Positions 22,901 to 36,770 of a stretch of 51,360 nt of DNA are shown in pieces (the stretch's first letter is position 1; every line of letters starts with the position of its first letter). Below the pieces are notes generated by a model. It did no database searches. It had not been told where the DNA came from and saw only the letters and a list, made by a program, of their open reading frames with translations. A program made the position numbers and the translations under genes. Source of the stretch: Lingula anatina (Eukaryota; Brachiopoda; Lingulata; Lingulida; Lingulidae); the NCBI RefSeq assembly GCF_001039355.2, contig NW_019775499.1:301481-352840 (forward strand), read 5' to 3'.

Positions 22901-25900
22901 GCCCAGGATTGATGGCATGAAACAAATGTATCTGGAAGTAGATGTCATGCCGAAATGATGTTTGTGTATTGGAGATGCATGTAGCTGCATGATCACTGGG
23001 TTATTTCCCAACTTGTAATACAGGTATAGGCTGCTTACATACTTGCAAGTTGTAGCTATCACCTGTGTCTATCTGCTGTTGCCCATGAATGCCAATTAAT
23101 ATGGATTCCATCTGAACATGTATTCGGAAAGCCAATGACTGCCCTAATATATAACTGATACAGTTTAAGTTTGCTTGGAGGTTCTTTGTAACAAGGAGTG
23201 CAGGTCAATTTCATTAATCAGTTTATTCTAATTCACTTTTTTCTTGTTTATATGTATCTGCTTTCTTGGATTAGGTGAAAATGAAGGCATTTTGAACTTG
23301 TCATAATAGTGGTGCTTGGAATAAGTATTAAATTTATACAATTTTTCAAAACAAAATTCCCAAACTTACAGGGTGTACTAAAGGTACTTCCTGTCAATTT
23401 CATGACCATTTGACAATAAGAAATAATAACATCAACAAGAACTTTGGCAAAAGTGCTACTAATTGAGTGATTTAACTTAAGATTTACTAAGTGAATCACA
23501 CTAAGATGATAAAAAAGTATATGAAAATTTGAAAGCAATTTTTCTCATATGATAAATAAAGTTATTCAAAGTTTGTGAAAGAAAGTGCATATTTCATCAC
23601 ATTTCAGCATGACAAGACAAAAAGCTGTATAATCGGAGTATTTCCTGCATGTTTTAAAAAACACGTCCCTGGTAGATCCTTCCTTCAAACAAGGTGGAAC
23701 AAAATTTCACACAATGTTTGTACAAAATGTTGATACATGTGGGTACTTTAACAGCAGGTCTTCCTGTCTTGACTATGAGTGCATGTTTTGTCCAATTACT
23801 TTTGGACCATGGGACCATGTTATATGTTAACTTTATGCTGTTCATGTCAGTTAAGCTTTCGAGTAATTTAACAGGTTAGTATTTTTTATGTTAAGATGAA
23901 TTCTTGTTAGTGTTCCATCTATTTGATTTGTTGGTGCAAAGTCTTTTTTTTTCAATATATAGCAATTGAGTTAATGTGCAAAAGTTGTAAATGATTTGTT
24001 TTAAATTAGTTCATTGGCAGTACATGTGCTGCATTATTCCTTTGACTTTTGGTAATTTAGTTTGCTAATTTCAAGGATTAAATAAATTTTCCCAATATGA
24101 AAATTTCACTCTCCAAGTGAATATAAAAAACATTCAAATAAGGAATGCAAAAATACACATCCATGTTTTGCTTTCATGCCTGATGTTGCTCCCCAAAGAT
24201 AGTAAGAGAGCAAACACTGGAAACAGTGCACCAACACAACCAAACAAACACAATGCTACAATCTGACCAACTGTTGCTACTGTACACATAACACTGTGGC
24301 TGTAATGTCAGTTTTATTCCCTCCGTCATCCAAAGATTATTATGGCCTAGGCAATGGTACATATAGTTGCATGATAAGTACATCTACATACACTGTATCT
24401 TCCTGTGGTGTGAAACCATTACCACACACATCCATGTCAGCAGAATTTTCCTGTTAGCTCCCCACATTGTTAGCATCAGAGATTAATTTACAGAAGGACT
24501 TTCTGTGACCCACACATACAAAAAACATAATCATACATATATATATACATGTACATATGCCATACCATACCATCAGAAAAGAACATGTGTTCATAAAGTG
24601 CACTTCTTGTAGAGGGTACTGGGCACACTGATCCTAGACAAATTCTGCCTGGACCTGGGTAGAACAAGCGTTATATATATAAGATGTAAGACTGCAAGAT
24701 AAATGGAGCTTTGAAAGAGTATCATGGTGATTTTCATGCTGAAAAGAATGCATTGTTCAGATATAACACGTTTTTTTGCATATATCATATAATGATTAGG
24801 ATATAAACGCTATCAGATGACAGAAATGAAGTATTAACAGGCCTGATTAAGCATCTATACTAAGTAAAATGTTCTCTGATTTGGCAGCATCTAAGAGCAT
24901 ATCATTTCATGTTACAGAACTTACATTAGATTACATAAGGAAAATTGTAGTAAAATCATATTTTTAGGTAAAAAATACTGTACACTAAAAGAAATAAGAT
25001 ATCAAGTCAAATATGAGGCATAGCCTAAAATGACATTTAAAACAAGAAATAAAGTTAATGACATGGTTATAATTAAAAAGCATACAACTAATTAAATGAA
25101 ACATAATTTGAACTAGTTTATTATTTTCAATTCTTTTTACAAAAATCAAATTAAGCTTTTATATTTTATGTTCTTCATGTAGAAATAATATGGGTAACTG
25201 TTTCAATATATAATTCATAGAAGATATTTAAATATTTCCCCCATCAAATATATATACAATAGACAGCAAAGCTGGCAAATATACAGACAACAAACAAAAA
25301 ATGTTGCAAATATGCACACAAAAAATGTTGTATATTTACTTTCATAAAAAATTGTATGATCATGCATATTTTTTTAAACTCAACCCTGCTTTTCATCAAA
25401 TGAAAATCTTTAGTAAATTTTAATTAAAAAATTATAGTTTGGCAATTAGAGGGCAGACAGTGAACACATGGACAGACATGATCAGAATATGCAGACACAA
25501 AGTGTCTGTGTATGAAAAATTAATGATGCTAGATTGAGATCTTTTCAACTTCCCTTGAGTTCCAAAATAGGTATATTACACTTTTTTATGATTAAAGTGC
25601 AATAGAACAAACCAGCCCCTTAATTGGACTTATGAAATTAAATATGGTTAAATTCATTTAATGAGTGCCTGCTTTGAAATTCAGGGTTGTTGTAACACAC
25701 AAATTAATACCAAGTGTTAAGACAGCTCACCCTCATGAACACTGAGAAATGCTCCAATTCCGTGTCCAGTGCCATGGCGATAGTTCCATCCATATGACCA
25801 CAGTGGTGCCCTGGCAGCAGAGTCTATTTCACGGCCTTTTGACAATAAAATAAATAAGAAAAAACTCAAAAATAAAACTTACTAAAATATTTTCAATAAT

Positions 25901-28900
25901 ATCACCAAGAACTTCTTTCTACCTTGTCCACTGATGTTAACGTGTAGCTTAAAGTGGAATTTAACTTGAGATTTACAGAGTGAATCACACCAAGATGTTA
26001 AAAGAGTTCACTTTTTTTATTTTAATTAAAATGAAAATTTGAAAGCAATCTTTTTCTTATATGATAAATAATATATTTCATAGTTTGTAAAAGAAAGTGA
26101 GTAACAAAGTATTATATTTACCGTATGTTCCCTCTGGCCAGATCATCATAGCCAAATTAATGGCACCCATTAAGACACGGGTGTAGGCCTGTTTCATCTC
26201 CTCAGTGGGGGTCCCAAAGTGTAAGGTCCTGGTGACATCTGTAGTGCCATCTCTGAAATAAAGAAATATTTTTATTTATAAATCTAAAAGCCATTTCCAG
26301 TTCAGCAACAATAACTTAGTTTAGAACTTTACTATCTCACCAGGCCATATGACCACAATTTGAAGCTATCTCTTCAAATTTGTCTGATAATTTCATAATT
26401 GGATGTTTTTTTTTTTTTTTTTGTGATAAATTGAGCTGCAAAGGGATTTGGATTTTGTTGCTTTTGTACTAAAAATGTCAGAACTTTAGCTTCTTTTAAT
26501 GACTGAGAGCTACTAGCACTCCTTACTTCAGAAGGACATTTCTTCATAAGAACGTTCAGAAGAGCCAAATATACAATTGGGTGTATGTCACTGTAAATTT
26601 GTAATCTGGTGACATAAGTGGAGCCAATATGCACATGTGGTGTCAGTCTGAACAGTCCTAAGGAACCAGTGTTCCATTACATGAGACTTACAAGTACTGT
26701 CCACCAGAGTCCAGCAAATACATCTCAGTTGTTGTAAGGTTCTTGTTGGTTGATGGTGCTGGGGAATAATGGATGACAGCACCATTGGAGCCCACTGCTG
26801 ATATGGTGTTGAAACTCAGGCCCATATTGTACTGTTGCATCCTGAAAGAAAGTAATGTATGTTTTTTTTTGTTTTTTTTTAATGAAATAAAATTTTTGTA
26901 ACTGCAATTATCTGTGATGATACATGTACATAGATATGTGTAGTGTGGTTGATAATACAATGAAAAAGGGAATTTTTGCTCCAAAAGTGTTTTTATTAAT
27001 TTGATAAGAAGGGAGAAGGAAAAGGCTTTTTTTAACCAATTTAGGCCATTTTATGTATTGGACCACCTTAATTAAGATTACATACTGTGATACTCTTTCA
27101 CACTTAAGTCTTTCATTTGTATCAAGTCTAGTATTTTGACTTGAGCAGAAACTGTATGAAATCTTACCGCCTATACTCTTCTAATTTAGATGCAGCAGAA
27201 ATTTCATTCCACTGTTTACTACCACTCTTTACCTAGGATAAACAGAAAAAAATCCAACCCTGTACAAAAAAAGCATTGCCACCTGGCTCATATTTTATTA
27301 TTTCATTTCATTTACTTAAAAATGATATTACATATATAATAATTGCATCTCATTAGAAAAGAACTTATACATCACTTGTAGAGAGATTATGTGCTTTCAT
27401 CTATATGTACAGGTAATATGTCATTTATATGTTCATCTACTTACATCCTTCTCCAACATGGCAAGAAACTCTATCAAAGCAGCTGAATCTCTTATCTGAA
27501 AAAATTAATAAAAATAAACAATTTAGGAGAAAAATTAATGTGTTATTTAATTCTTTTCTCTCTGAGATTTTGTCTGGTGTTCCTACTAAATTAACATCCT
27601 TTGGTGTTTGTACTATTCAAAATAGGTTACTGCAACAATTTTCTAGGTACTTTTTTCTGACATAAATAGTGAAATAGAAAAGCATGCATACCAAATGTTG
27701 TTGAATTCCAAAGGATGATACGTTTAATTTTTTTGCCATTTGATTTTTAAAAACCTTTTTAACTACCGTATGTTTTTTGGATTTAGCACAAACACCTCAT
27801 TACATAATGTACCACTCTGTCACCTGTAAAAAGTTTCACAATATAAAATTTTACACACCTGACATCTTTCGTATCCATCTCTTTCCACCTGATTCTTAAC
27901 AGCCTTCAAAAGTTGAATAGGAGATCTCTCTTTCAATACCTGGCTTGCTGGTATGCTACTATAAACAGCATAGCTGGAGGCTGGGCTGATCCAAACCTTC
28001 TTTGTGGAGCTAGTATCGTTAAGATTCTTCATGTCAGAGAGAGCATCCTCATAAGGTTTCACCTGTAAAAATTACATTCACTATGGTGTTATTTTGCCGC
28101 ATCTGAATATTTTTCTGGAATTATATTTTTTTAATCTATGACATTGTCAAACAATGACCCAGACTTTTTTTACACTTTTTTTAGTTCATTTTTAGTTCAT
28201 GTGAAAGACTGGGTCTTAAGGGGCCGAATGAATTATTCTTTTATCCAAACAGACAGCACCTTGAAAACTGAACTTTTCAAGTTTAAAGAAAAGGAATGCT
28301 TTACAGAAGAAGGGGTAGAATATACTTCATTCTTCAAGTGACAATAAATAATATTTTTATGTGTGCACTATTTGTTTGAAAATTATATTTTAAATGTATA
28401 TATTTAAGGTGTACACATTATGTTAATATCATTATTTAACACTATTCAATGTTTATCATTAATCTGCTTCATTTCTTTTTATTAATTGGACCTTCAATAA
28501 ATGTGTCTTTCATCGGCCCTAAAAATTTTGAACATTATTATACTTCAGTTTGTTCTATTCTTTTAACTGGCATGTCCTATTACTTAAATCAGCTTAGATC
28601 AAGGAGAAATAAATAATATTTTTATCATAAAAATATAACTGCTTTTACTGTACCTGAACACAAATACCAGTTTTGCCTGAACAATCTCCAGTAGTTCCTG
28701 TACTAAGGTGAACAGCAATCTTTGGGGTCAGACGACCAGTCTTATTACTCAAGTAGAACCTGCAAAATACCATTGGAATTAAATATTAGCTGACAGGTTG
28801 AAGCAATTTAGCCCTTAGTGTGCTAAGATGGTACATGTGTATTTCTTTCTGCACAACATGGCCAAAATATATCTGATCTTTGAATTTATTTACCTATAGG

Positions 28901-31900
28901 TTCCATGAATAGTGGTTATTTATATGCGTTTCTTTTTATTTCGGTATCCTTAATTCAATACCAATTTATGTGTTACATTATTTTGAATTAAGCTGCACTG
29001 TACAGAAATTTATAGCTTCAGTTTGTAGTGTTCAGACAGTTGCTAGTGGGGCAGAAGGCTGCAGGTACTCTAATTTCAAAAGACAGACTTTAAAGACTAT
29101 TGAGAATACCTGTTCTAATTTTATATGTATGAACTTTAACTAACTGCCAATAGACTTGAACAGTGTTTAGAAACATCAGCATGATTAATCTTTGGGCATA
29201 ATTTGGACTAATACATTTCTAAAAAAATTAAAATTTTGAATGAGGCATATTTCCACCCCATAAGATTACATGTCTGGCATTTTTATGGCATCAAATAGAA
29301 AGGCATACTCACCTGACATTATTTTCTTCCACAATGGCATATGAGATGAAAAATGGATTATAGGCAATATCGGATCCTCGTAAATTGAACAGCCCTAAAA
29401 ATATGTAGTTGAATTGATTTTTGCACAAAACATACAGGAATGACAAAATAACATCTTTAACCAAATATTGTATTGTATTGTATTATGCCACTTAAGTTTA
29501 AACAACAACATGATCACCATCAATCACAAATTTTCTTTTAGATAAATGCCCAATTCCTTATTCTTTCTTCAGCCAATTATTTTAACAACAACAATGATAA
29601 TAATAAAAGTAATTAAATGTAACTTTTGTTTTAAAGTTAAAACACACATGCTGTTTCATCCAAAGCTGTAACAAAAAGTGCACGGGTGTTCTTGTCTGCC
29701 ATTTTCTTGCGAAGCTCTGTCACTTTGTCTTTCCAGCTTTTGCCTTAAAATACAGAAATCTTTATTTGATTTCAGACTTAGATTATAGGAGAAAAAACAG
29801 CAAGATCAGAAGTTAGAACTTGAAATTAGTACAGGATACATTATGAAATGACTTTGTATAGTTTTGTCTCATTAATTTGTTACTTGTAATTTTAGAATTA
29901 AAGAGACCATAGTTATGTTTCTACTGAAATTTACTACAGGGTATCTTCATCTACTTATGCTAAAAATAATGTTATTGGGTTAAAGGTAACTGTGGAAAAA
30001 ACTGACATAATATTACACTATTTATTTCTTAGGGGTGGATTTTTTATTTTTACACCTCTCTTACCAGAAAATGTAGTATTCAAAATAATGATGTCTCCAT
30101 TAGGAAAAGCTGGTCTCTCAGAGTCTGGCCATATTTCATCAACAAGGTCGGTGGAATTCCCAATCAGGCTGATACTCTTGTCTTTCATCCTATTTTCAAT
30201 AACCTGCCAGCTGTCTGAAATCAAACAAAAGGTTTAAAGCTGACTTATTTCATAAATTTGTATGATATTGAAATCGGTGCATTATTTGACTAATTGAAAT
30301 GTAAACTGAAAAAATGTTAATATACAATTGGGGAGATAATATGTATTCAAAATGGATCGTTACGGAGAGCCCACATTTTCGATGGTTTCGTTTTTAATAT
30401 GGTTTCATGTGACAAATGCAATTAAACAGAAAAAAGATGTGCCATCATGCCAGAAAACAAAGAGACATTGAAACTATATACTCCACTGAGCAGTGGTAGT
30501 GTTTTTTTTTTTTTTTTTTTTTTGTATCTCTCCTCTTTGACCCTGCAAGTCGTATAATTCAGGTTGTAAAACAGTTAGTCATCTCTCCGTGATGGTACCA
30601 TCTTAATGCTACCATAAAAGATTTTCATTAAATGCCAACCATGATCCATGTAAAGTTTAAATATTTTTAATTATTAATTATTAAAAAAATTATTATAACT
30701 TTGATGAATAACAGAAAGACATGCCAGGGTGACCCTAGGCTGTATAAATTACCTATAGGCATGAGTGTAGGATTGGCTCCCACCTTGTCCCCAGCTGAAA
30801 GAAGACTGCCCAGCCATTCGGTTGAACTAGGGACTCCAGTCTCTCCTGGAATCAGGTCAACTTTTAGTTAAAACCTTATGATATTCAACATTTTACAGGT
30901 CAGTATTATATGAGCCTTAATTATTATGCATTCCTTTCTGTTAGCTCTTAAATTATATAAACCCATATATACTTCATGAGAAAATACAATCAAGTAATAA
31001 TTGTTAAAATCACTTAAATTTCATTTTCATATCTATTCGAAATATGAATTTGATGTTAATAATTGTTTGTCATTTGTGATAATTCTGATCCCAAATATAT
31101 TCACGAGTTATTTTTATTACTGTTCCATTCAAATTGTTCATTATAGAAATAATGTAGGATAGTCACATACATGTACTCTCTCAAAAATTAAATTATAATT
31201 AAATTATAATTAAAGTAATCAAATATGAAATACTAAATTCCATGATGAGAAATAATTATGATTGGATATTAGAAGAAATCTAAATGAATACATCTTGTTT
31301 GAATGGACATGTAGCAACAGGTCAGCTGGTGGTCATATAGTTGACCACACCCATGCCTAATAACATGGATCATGCAGTCATGATCTCCTCCAACTGTCAC
31401 AGATCAAAGAGAACAGAAATAAATGCCAAATGTCATTTTTATGTAAATGCTGCATAATTTTCCATTTAAGACTTTCTGACTTTATGTATCTCACGCCTTA
31501 ATGTCATCATCTGACTATGCGGCAACAGCAGCTGTGAGGTAAAATATTAGTTCCTTTATTTTTCTTTTAATGTTCAGTTAATTTAATCTGATGGATGTCT
31601 TTTGAGGACAAGAAGAGAACTATTGCATTAATGCCTTGGGCTTATTTGAAAAATTATTTAATTCAATAGTCTTTAAGTTAGGAATTCAAAAATCCTGTCA
31701 ATACCAGTAACTGGAATTGTAAAAAAAAAAAAAGTTACATGACTGCTGTAAATGCATCAATGCCTGCTGAAACAATTATAATTCAAGAAGCCCCAATTAG
31801 AAAATAAATTTAGGTTACTTTGATTTTTGATTTATTTGTATCATTGATTTCAGTCTTTTCTCAGACTTGAAGTATTTTTCTTAGCAACCGTCTAAGACTA

Positions 31901-34900
31901 CACCATTATAGCATATTGTGCAAGTTTTTAAAAGGATTCCAAATTAGCTTTAGGCATGAAAGCAGATATTTAATGCATGTAAATTATAGATTTATAGTGG
32001 TTGTAGAGTAAAAAGCATGCTGTTGTTTTGGTCCTAAGAATCACCCAAAAGCAAAATTCTTAATCTTCATGATCCTAGATCCTATGAGTGCTAATTGGTT
32101 TCTCCGGCCTAAAAGCAGACACTAATAGTCCTACATGTAGTTCTTAAAGCAGGGGCTGGTTAGTTTAAATCTAAAAAAAAGCAGATAGGTAAAGCAGCAT
32201 ACAAACAGCTTTACATCTGGCAGTTGTTTGCCTCTTATTCAAGATGCCATGATGTGAAGCTGTGCATAAACTACTCATGCTCTACTTGAACATTATATAA
32301 GGGTTAGTAATGCTCTACAGTATATATTAGTTCATAAAAGCCATAATACTATTGCTATTATAATGAATTATGCTAGTTCTTGTGCAAAGATAAGGAAAGT
32401 GTTGTTTGTATTTAGAAGCTCTACATGCATAGATGCGTATTTGGGTACTTTGAAGTGGGGACTAACCATTCGTGTAAAAGGGAGAGGGGGTAAGCAACAT
32501 AGCCTACGCCCCCTCCCCATGCTCATGTGCCTATGCATGCAGGTTCAACTAAAGATAATGGTTACTAAATAGGGCTTGTTGATTGCATTACACAGATTTG
32601 TTATTTCTGCAAATTTATGACAATAACATAGTCTTGATTACCAAAAAAAAAAGATAAAATCATTTTAATTTATAATGTGCAGTCACATTGTAATTTTTTC
32701 CAATCAAAAAAAATTTTATGTGACTTTGGGTTATTAAAGAGACTTCTGTTGGGGAAGACGTTCATTAACTTATTTTTTATTTTTGAACTAAAGTTTTTCT
32801 CTTTTATCAAATATTTTATGGCAAAAGATCTGTCCTCTGCTGGTTAGTACCACCACCACAGTATTGTTGTTAGTACTGTGAGTTCAAGGACACCACTTCA
32901 CCTTGCAGATGACACAGTATCAACACCTGCACAGGTAAAAGGCATCTTTGAACAAAAGCAAAAAGTTGTTACAATGTCACACTGCAGGGATTTAATCAAA
33001 TGATATTTTCACCAAAAAAAAATGGTAGACACAAAACATGCGCCATTCAATAAAGTAATCATATACAATTTTGGATGAACATTTAAAATAACCATTATAT
33101 AATAAAAGCCTCATTCAAAAAATTATGATAGTGTTTTACTGTTCCCTGTTATTTTTCAATAAAAAATAATTGGTATATTTTGTGGAAATTTTAGCAGACC
33201 CCTCTGGGTAATCAAACTTTGACAGACTGTTCCAACATTTCATCTGTCAATTTTTAACAAAGTCAAATTTCTCGTTATGTCTTATACTTCTCTATACATA
33301 AATGTTACCTACAGCTGCATTAATATATGTCTTCCACCTTTTTTTAAGGAGCATCATGTTTTGTACGTGCACTGACCTGTGCAGCAGTTCACAGTGCGCA
33401 CGAAGGACAGCACTTCACCTTGCAGATGAACATACAAATTTACATATGCAACGTGACTGCAGCCTTTCCAGCACACATACATCAACTATAACAGCAAACA
33501 CACTTATCCATAGGATTCAGATTTTAAAAGCGAAACCTTCATATTCATTATTACTGTAATTTAGGTCATTAAATTATATTCTGTCTAGTGCTTGATGTTA
33601 ATCTGTCTTTAATCACTGATCATTTATTCATATACACCCTCCTCCCCCCCCCCTTTCCTATGGGTCTGGGACTTGCTTTGAGATTTCAAAATGAGTTTCA
33701 GTTGTTAAAAATTAGGAGGCCAATTTTAATGGGTTGAGGATGGTGAGTAACAACTTCTACTTACATAACTTATGTAAAATCAGGAATTCACCATTGGCAT
33801 GTGTCCTTACTATGTATGACGACTTTGTTCTTTTAACAATGATAATTATAATTTGTAGACCTCTTAATATTTGCCTACGCTTCATACTTCATGCAAAATA
33901 CAGTAAAACAAATGTATATGTACAGTAGATCAATAAATCATTTTGTAATACTGGTCAAGGAACAACTTCAGGTCTTGGAGAAGGATACAATTATACCTTG
34001 TTTCATAAGGATCCAGTTGCAGTCAAGCTCGGCTTCAGCCTGCAAGAAATATCTTCCATCTGTCCACAGTGCTGCCTTGTCTTCTGTGACAACTGCTGTG
34101 CCTGGTAAAGTAAGAAAATCATATTGACACCACAAAGCTCTTAAAAGAATTATTTGAATAAAAACTTTAATTTTAATTTATATAAAAAATGTGCATATTT
34201 GCCATGCCACAATTCAAACAATTAATATTGACAAAAATTGTTACACATGTACACATGTATGTAACTAAATATGTGGTCTCTGATGATCAATTCTAAAACT
34301 GGAATTTCTTGATTTTAATTGCCTCCTTGAATATTTGATCAAATGCCTTACCTGACAATTTGATTAAATGACTTGCCAGACAGATCAAAAGCAGCAATTT
34401 TAACAAATGTACTTACAGTTAATCTTTTGGGAAAATATCTTTTTCAGAATATTGTCAATCCCTTGTTGGTGTCATACAGTACTTTTTTGTTCTAGTAAAA
34501 TATATCACATGAAAAGAGAATACACATCATATTATATATGCTGGTATCTATTTACTTCCAATATGATGGTGTTTTCAAAACTATATAAATTTTAAACTAC
34601 CTGCAGATCCTGAGAAACCAGAAATATAAACTCTCCGTTCATCGTGAGCAGCGACATATTCACTCTGAAAAAAAAAATTATGTTTATATTTTTTGGGAAG
34701 AACACAGACTTCACCAGATGAAGCCAATTATCAAATGTGCTAATACAGTGATTTGGGAGTTGTATGGAAAACCAAGTGCTTCATATTTAACATAGAAGAT
34801 GTGTGCTGATGAAAATTCACATATTATATCATGCATCTTCCTCCATAGAGGTCCGTAACCAGCATCCTGAGTATCAGAGGACACTGAAAACCATCTAAAC

Positions 34901-36735
34901 AACATAGGCATGTTGATAGTAGAAGGGTGTCCCCCTGAAACTCTGAGATAGTAGCCAAAGGTCACTGTGGTCTCTGTTGGGCCAGCTTTATCAGTAGAAT
35001 AAATCCTAGGCAAACTTGACAAGGACCAAAAAAATTGACAGGCATACACATATGGCTTGGTTAATATAAAGCTGCAGACAAGCATTATATGTATTATATA
35101 AAGGGGTATATGAGTTTTTCCTATAGAGTAGTGGGATGGAAAACATTGCTTGGTTTGACTTGTTATTAAAAATTTTACATTTGTGTTTTTTTTTCTTTCA
35201 CTTAAGTTAATAAAGGGAAGGTCATGTGGCCTTTGTGTTCACCCCTGGGTCCAACAGTGCTAAAATCCCCCCATATTCCATTACCAACATTGTCTGAATG
35301 ATATGAGTGTCTTTATGAGCTCAGTTTACTTACCTGATGTGCATCCTCTGTTGGAATGTAGTAAGCTTTAATTCCATCATAGGCTGGAAACAAAGCCCGC
35401 AATTTCTGAAGACGAGATGTGGTATTTACTTCATTGGGTGGCCGTGGCATCTGAAAAAGTTATCCATTTGTGTTTGAGATACTTATACAAACCTTTCTTA
35501 TTTTTCTAAAATGGCAAATAAGAAATACCATGCATGTACATCACATTAAAAGATTCAATGGAATGTGAGAAGAAAAAAAGAAGAAAAACGATATTGTGCA
35601 TGCAGAAGAAAACAGATTGGTTTATATAGAATGTCCTGGTACATAACTGACCTGCCAGTGAACTTTACAAGCTGACCAAAAAACTGCAAGATACACATTC
35701 AGTGCCTGTCTGAACAGGATAGTCACTTTTTTCTTTGTTTTATGTGTAAAGATTCATGTCCTCATATCTAGAATAACAGTGGGTAAGTTACGTGATTGTA
35801 CAGGATAGATAAATTGTTGCTTAATATTTAATGTGCCTGAATTGCAGTTTTTGCACCTCTTTTAACAACTTTTCTATACAATAAAAGTTTTTTTTTCCTT
35901 TTTTTTTTTTCGTGGGGGGAGGGGAGCGGTAAAAATGTCTTACTGAGAAAATGTGATAGGGAGGGGCTATCCTTCTGAAGAACTTCCCATACATGTATGA
36001 CTTGTGAAAATTAGAAAAAGAAAAATTACCTTTTTTGTCCAACTAACATTTATGTGAAAAAAAAACTTTTTTCTCAGGTGATATTTATATATAAAATAAA
36101 TATAGATAATGTATAAAAAGTATTTCTGAACTAGCTCTCTTCCAAATCCCACAAAACCACACTTCATTTTAAACCAGTTTTTGGGCTATGATTTCCACTG
36201 ACTGATGATGATGGCCATGCAATGCTTCAAGAAATACAGACTTTACTTCAGCTTATCAGTCAAAATATACAACTAGATATACAGACACAAAAAAATCTAA
36301 ATCAACTTTACAAATGCCGCTTCATTACCATACAAAGCATGCGACCCCTCAAGACATTTCACAAAAACAATGGGCGTCAACGTCACTGCATTTTATCTAT
36401 TCAATTAGGGTCAAGTGGGGCTTGTTTGTGTATGTTCAGCAGGGAGCAAATATAATTGGGGTAAATCTGCAGATGGTTGTTTTACCTATCACCTTTTTTA
36501 GCACTGTTTTTGTTTTTTACCTCCAGGAATGAGAGAAAAAGGTCAAAAGAGGATGCAAGGATCAACATTATATATACGGTGTGGAATTCCAGTGGTACCA
36601 ATGTAGTAGACTCTGGAATGTTGGTGCACAGCATGAGATCAGTCCAGGCTACAAGCCAGTGCTACCAAACTAAGAGGATCTAAATAAATCATATTATTAC
36701 CCATCTCTATATGTTTTAATGAAGTTTATTTGTAA

Positions 36736-36770
<35 letters not shown>

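Noticed and set aside
22519-22920. 133-codon open frame in the large aminopeptidase intron, plus strand
   Set aside because: No recognisable domain, low-complexity support or splice context. A frame of this length is roughly what one would expect about once by chance in a window of this size and composition (my rough estimate).
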